64,000 nucleotides of DNA from Platerodrilus igneus (Eukaryota; Arthropoda; Insecta; Coleoptera; Lycidae), in assembly GCA_036346225.1 (NCBI GenBank), contig JARFIW010001670.1, positions 2,232,001 to 2,296,000 on the forward strand, written 5' to 3'. Shown piece by piece: positions 60,502 to 64,000 of the stretch (positions are counted from its first letter, which is position 1; each line of letters begins with the position of its first letter). Made by a program: the position numbers and the translations under genes. The notes beneath the pieces were generated by a model, which made no database searches, was not told the DNA's origin, and saw only the letters and a list, made by a program, of their open reading frames with translations.

Positions 60502-63500
60502 TGTATACCTATTAATGAGGTTTAAATAAAGTTAAAATATTTAAATACACTTCGAAAGACATGATAACTCTCTTAAAATGTATTATAACTTTATTTAACT
60601 TACTATTTTGAGAATATTTTGCATAGAATGTGTATTTTATTATAATAATGATTTTGTAGGGATGATAATATATATTTTTAAGTAGATTATTAGAGTTTTT
60701 AGTTTTATTTGTATGTAAATCAGTACTATTTCAGTTCAGGTTTCTTCTGTTATTTTGTGTATTGCATCATGTATGGTGTTCTTTATTGGATCTCGCGTGT
60801 ACCGTTTTTCTAGCGATTTAATACTGCTTAAAGAGTCTGTTCAATGTATGTATTAGGTTTCATGTTGTTTTGGATGGTCGTTAATATTACTGCATAGTTG
60901 TTGCTGTATGTGTGTAGTGGTATTTGGATTTGCTTGTCTTGAGCTAAAACAGTTGCAGCTACATCTTGGTGGTATTTGGACCCATTAGTGCAGAGAAATT
61001 TATTTCTCTTGTATCGTTCCTTTAATTCTTGAAATCCTTGGTGAGCATTACTTATACATATTTTTTAGTATATTTAGTGATATATCTGTGGTTATGTGTG
61101 TTCTTGTCCGTCGAGAAAATATAGGTAAATCATATGGAAGTATTTTAGGTAGGACTAGTTATAGCTTTTCATTAACAGTTTTTATGTGCATAGCTGTTAG
61201 AGTACTGATATGTTTATTTATGTCTTATGCGTTATAATTTTTAAGGTGTCCTAGCTCGGTTATATTTATTGATTTGATGCCAGTTTTGTATTATATTTTA
61301 GGTCCAATTTACTTCTTCTTAAATCTAGTGGTAGTATATTCGCCAAGCATTGTCAACTATCAACTGGACCTGTTCTATATGCACTTGTTGCTAACCAGAG
61401 AGGTGTGTTTTAAATTGCGTTATAAGGTTTAGCGGTGCTGTATATGATACAACTATAGTAAAGTTTTGATCTCGTTAAAACGCAACTTTCACTTTAACTC
61501 GTTGGTGTCTCCTACCACGTATAAAATAAGAAAAGGTTAGCTTTTTCTTTTTACAATAAATCCTACCTATGGTCTTAAACATCAAAAGTTTGGAACATCA
61601 AATAGATATGTTGTCTCAATGGTAGTTTCCAAAGAGTAAGATATAGATAATTTATTTGCTTTAAAACAACGGTAGGATAAAGTAACATCTCTAAGATAAT
61701 TCCTGTGAGAAGGATAAGTACCTAACTATTTGTGGTTTAGAGTATTGTTTAGGTAAGATGAAATCTCGAAGACAGCTTTGACTTGAAAGATAGGTAACAA
61801 ACCATTTGTGGTTTGAAACTTTAACCAGGTATTTAAAAATTTCTGAGATATTTTAGAAGAAAAGATAACTAGCCAACCTTTTTATGGCCATATATTAATT
61901 AGATAAGATCTCCAAGTTAACTTCAAAGAAAATATATGCACCAAACATATTTAACCTAATAAGATTACATCTTAAGAAAAAATTCAAATATAGCATAAAG
62001 GTTAATTTTGGTTGTGCCTTACAGCTGCCAAAACACACACATCGCCTCTCTTAAAATATAATAACAGAAAGGGATTCCAATAGGAATAGAGTAATCTCAT
62101 AGGAACCTGAAAAGCACAAGCAGATGTTTGTTGTAGTGGTACTCGTTCATATGAACAGCATGAGACACCAAATAAAAATGGAAATGCTGTCTGCATTCCT
62201 GCGTAGATTAGGAAGGAATTAGCTCATAAACCAAATCAAATAACAAATTGCACTCTTGACTGATTTACATAAATCAGCAGAAGACATTGGCAGTACACAG
62301 CTAGATGAAGGTTTCCCAACCTATCGCCCAATGTTGTGAGGTAACAACCCTCTAACTATACAGCGATTTAGAATGTAAAAGATAAAAATAGATGATAGAG
62401 AAAAAATGGAAATGGGATATTTGGAGCTTTATAGCAATCAGATAGAAGAGAGAAGGAGAAGGACTCACATTAAGCACAAGCAATAGAAAAAACGCTGGAT
62501 AGCAAAGCACTAGTTGTACCAGCAAAAGTGTAGTCAGCAGCCCAGAGTGGTGGAACGGTACTCTTATGTGATGGATGGTTGTCTCGGAACTGACAGGTCC
62601 AACAGAGGAAAAATAAGGTTGAATACATTTCGAATGGTTCTGCAAACTTGAAGAAGTTCTAGTTTACTAAAATAGGTGGAATGAATGCAGGTGGCAGCTG
62701 TTTTAGTAGGCGTTCAATGGACTCTTGATTATAGTTTGATTGTGGTGGCAATTATGTACTACATATAGTTTAGTTTTATTAGGCGTTGAGATTCTTATAG
62801 CTATTGCTTCTAAGTTTGTTGCTATGGTTATTTCCTCTATATGCTTCTTATTGTTTACTAAAATTGCCTCTCTTGCACTTCTTATTTGTGTTTGGTCTGT
62901 CATTGCAGTATTGTACAAAATTATACGTGTTTATGTTTTGATATTCTTTGAAGCGTGTTTATTGTAAACATATGTAATGTGGTTGTTTCTTCTAGTAGTT
63001 TTTGAAATTCGACTTTGTGGAATTTGAGTCTATTGTAATTTCATGAGACGACGATCATGTTATTTATTTCCCCAGAGGTCTCTGTTGATCTCCTATTTTT
63101 CTGTTATTTTTTCACAATTATCTCTTCTATTATATTGCATGGAATGACTGGAATAACATTTAATATAACCATTCTTATTGTTGAGGTTACTAATTTACCT
63201 ATTTCGAACCTCTGTATTTTGCTATTATTGTAGCTGATCGTATTCTCCTTTTGTGGTTATATAATACCCAGATTGGGTTATTTACCATTCTTGTTGCTAA
63301 AGTTAAGTTTTTGGATCTTTTATTATTTCTACGATTGCATTTAGAGAATCTTCTAGCTTTGTGTTTGATAATAATTTAGTATAATAGGATTTTCTCTTGA
63401 TAGAAAATTACTTGCGTATGTTTATTTATTTGATGTGTTAAATTTTAAAGCATTTGAGTATGTTGCCTCTTCTGTTTGGTTGAATGGGTTCTATGTGTGG

Positions 63501-64000
63501 TTAATTGAAGGATTTATTGTTGAGGGTTTTGTTGTTGGCAGAAGATGCGTTTCAGATAGTTGTGGTAAGTGTTTTGGGTATGGTATTTGTTGATTTTTTG
63601 AACAGATAAGGAATGTTACGAAAACAATGTCTGTGTTGTTGATAAAGTTGTATTTCATATCAATGAATTCACTTATGATCTGCACTGTCCAACACATGAT
63701 ATGAACAAAGTTGAAAATCAGTTTAAGTGGCATGTTAAAAGTGAAATTCCTGTTTTTCCGTGGCCGAAAAAAAAGTTGTTACTTGTTGTTTGGCATAGAA
63801 GTTAAAATATGGTTGGGTAGTAAGCAAATAGTGCAAAGGTATGTAATGTGTTCACGTTACTTTAGCTATGAACCAAATAAAAAATGAAACTATTAATTTC
63901 AGATGAACAGAATAAATGTGGACGTACCTTGTATATTTAGATTTTACGATCAGTGAATGTTAATTGAGCATGACATTTTAATCCTTGGATTTCTATAAAG
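60502..64000 (+). other. msps intron 13 continuing past the window
   Basis: No further msps exon (rest of TOG4, TOG5 or C-terminus) was recognised up to 64000, and no known transposon signature was found. Confidence 0.5.

Noticed and set aside
62002..62645. Open frames on the - strand near the right edge
   Set aside because: They are low-complexity translations of intronic sequence with no recognisable motif.

Overview
This window looks like a piece of a repeat-rich, AT-rich insect nuclear genome. The one host gene has very short introns (45-62 nt) next to two very long, transposon-filled ones, and everything else is arthropod-type transposable elements. A beetle is possible, but nothing in the window fixes the order.

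The host gene is the 5' half of the XMAP215/CKAP5/mini spindles (msps) microtubule polymerase, on the + strand. Thirteen coding exons (35367-60283) join with correct phases into one open frame of 1055 codons. They cover TOG1, TOG2, TOG3 and the first part of TOG4. The gene runs out of the window inside a further intron. Intron 6 (37264-54653, 17.4 kb) and intron 9 (55336-59186) carry most of the inserted repeats.

The left part (1-19 kb) is a set of nested transposons whose order can be read from target-site duplications (TSDs). A mag-type Ty3/gypsy element (193-8460, 5-bp TSD, serine-tRNA-type primer site) was hit by two copies of a tRNA-derived SINE (11- and 13-bp TSDs), a hAT element (8-bp TSD) and a GC-richer retroposon (11-bp TSD). 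Next comes a decayed jerky/Tigger-like (DDE_1) DNA transposon (about 9.3-19 kb). It contains a third SINE copy (10-bp TSD) and a second gypsy element (10621-13643). Its flanks carry a recurring GGGGYTAATRTGATA-like motif in inverted orientation.

The middle part (19.4-35 kb) has a third, much younger gypsy element on the - strand (about 19493-27800, LTRs about 1.7 kb). Its gag, protease, RT and RNase H are largely readable, but its integrase is cut short. It is followed by a near-perfect 270-bp palindrome, CAGGGTG-type repeats, two LINE fragments, and a MITE with a cAMP-response-element-like TGACGTCA in its terminal inverted repeats. A second copy of a 1.4-kb dispersed repeat lies just upstream of msps.

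Intron 6 holds a LINE of the same family as the first LINE fragment (with its own insertion), a CR1-like LINE on the - strand with two ORFs, a decayed Ty1/copia element containing a second copy of the MITE, and a fragment of a DUF4371-type hAT transposase. I saw no RNA genes, CRISPR arrays or prokaryotic features. The clearest unusual signals are the inverted motif clusters around the jerky-like element, the CRE-bearing MITE, two near-perfect palindromes, an in-frame 45-nt intron in TOG3, and indel patterns that may be sequencing errors.
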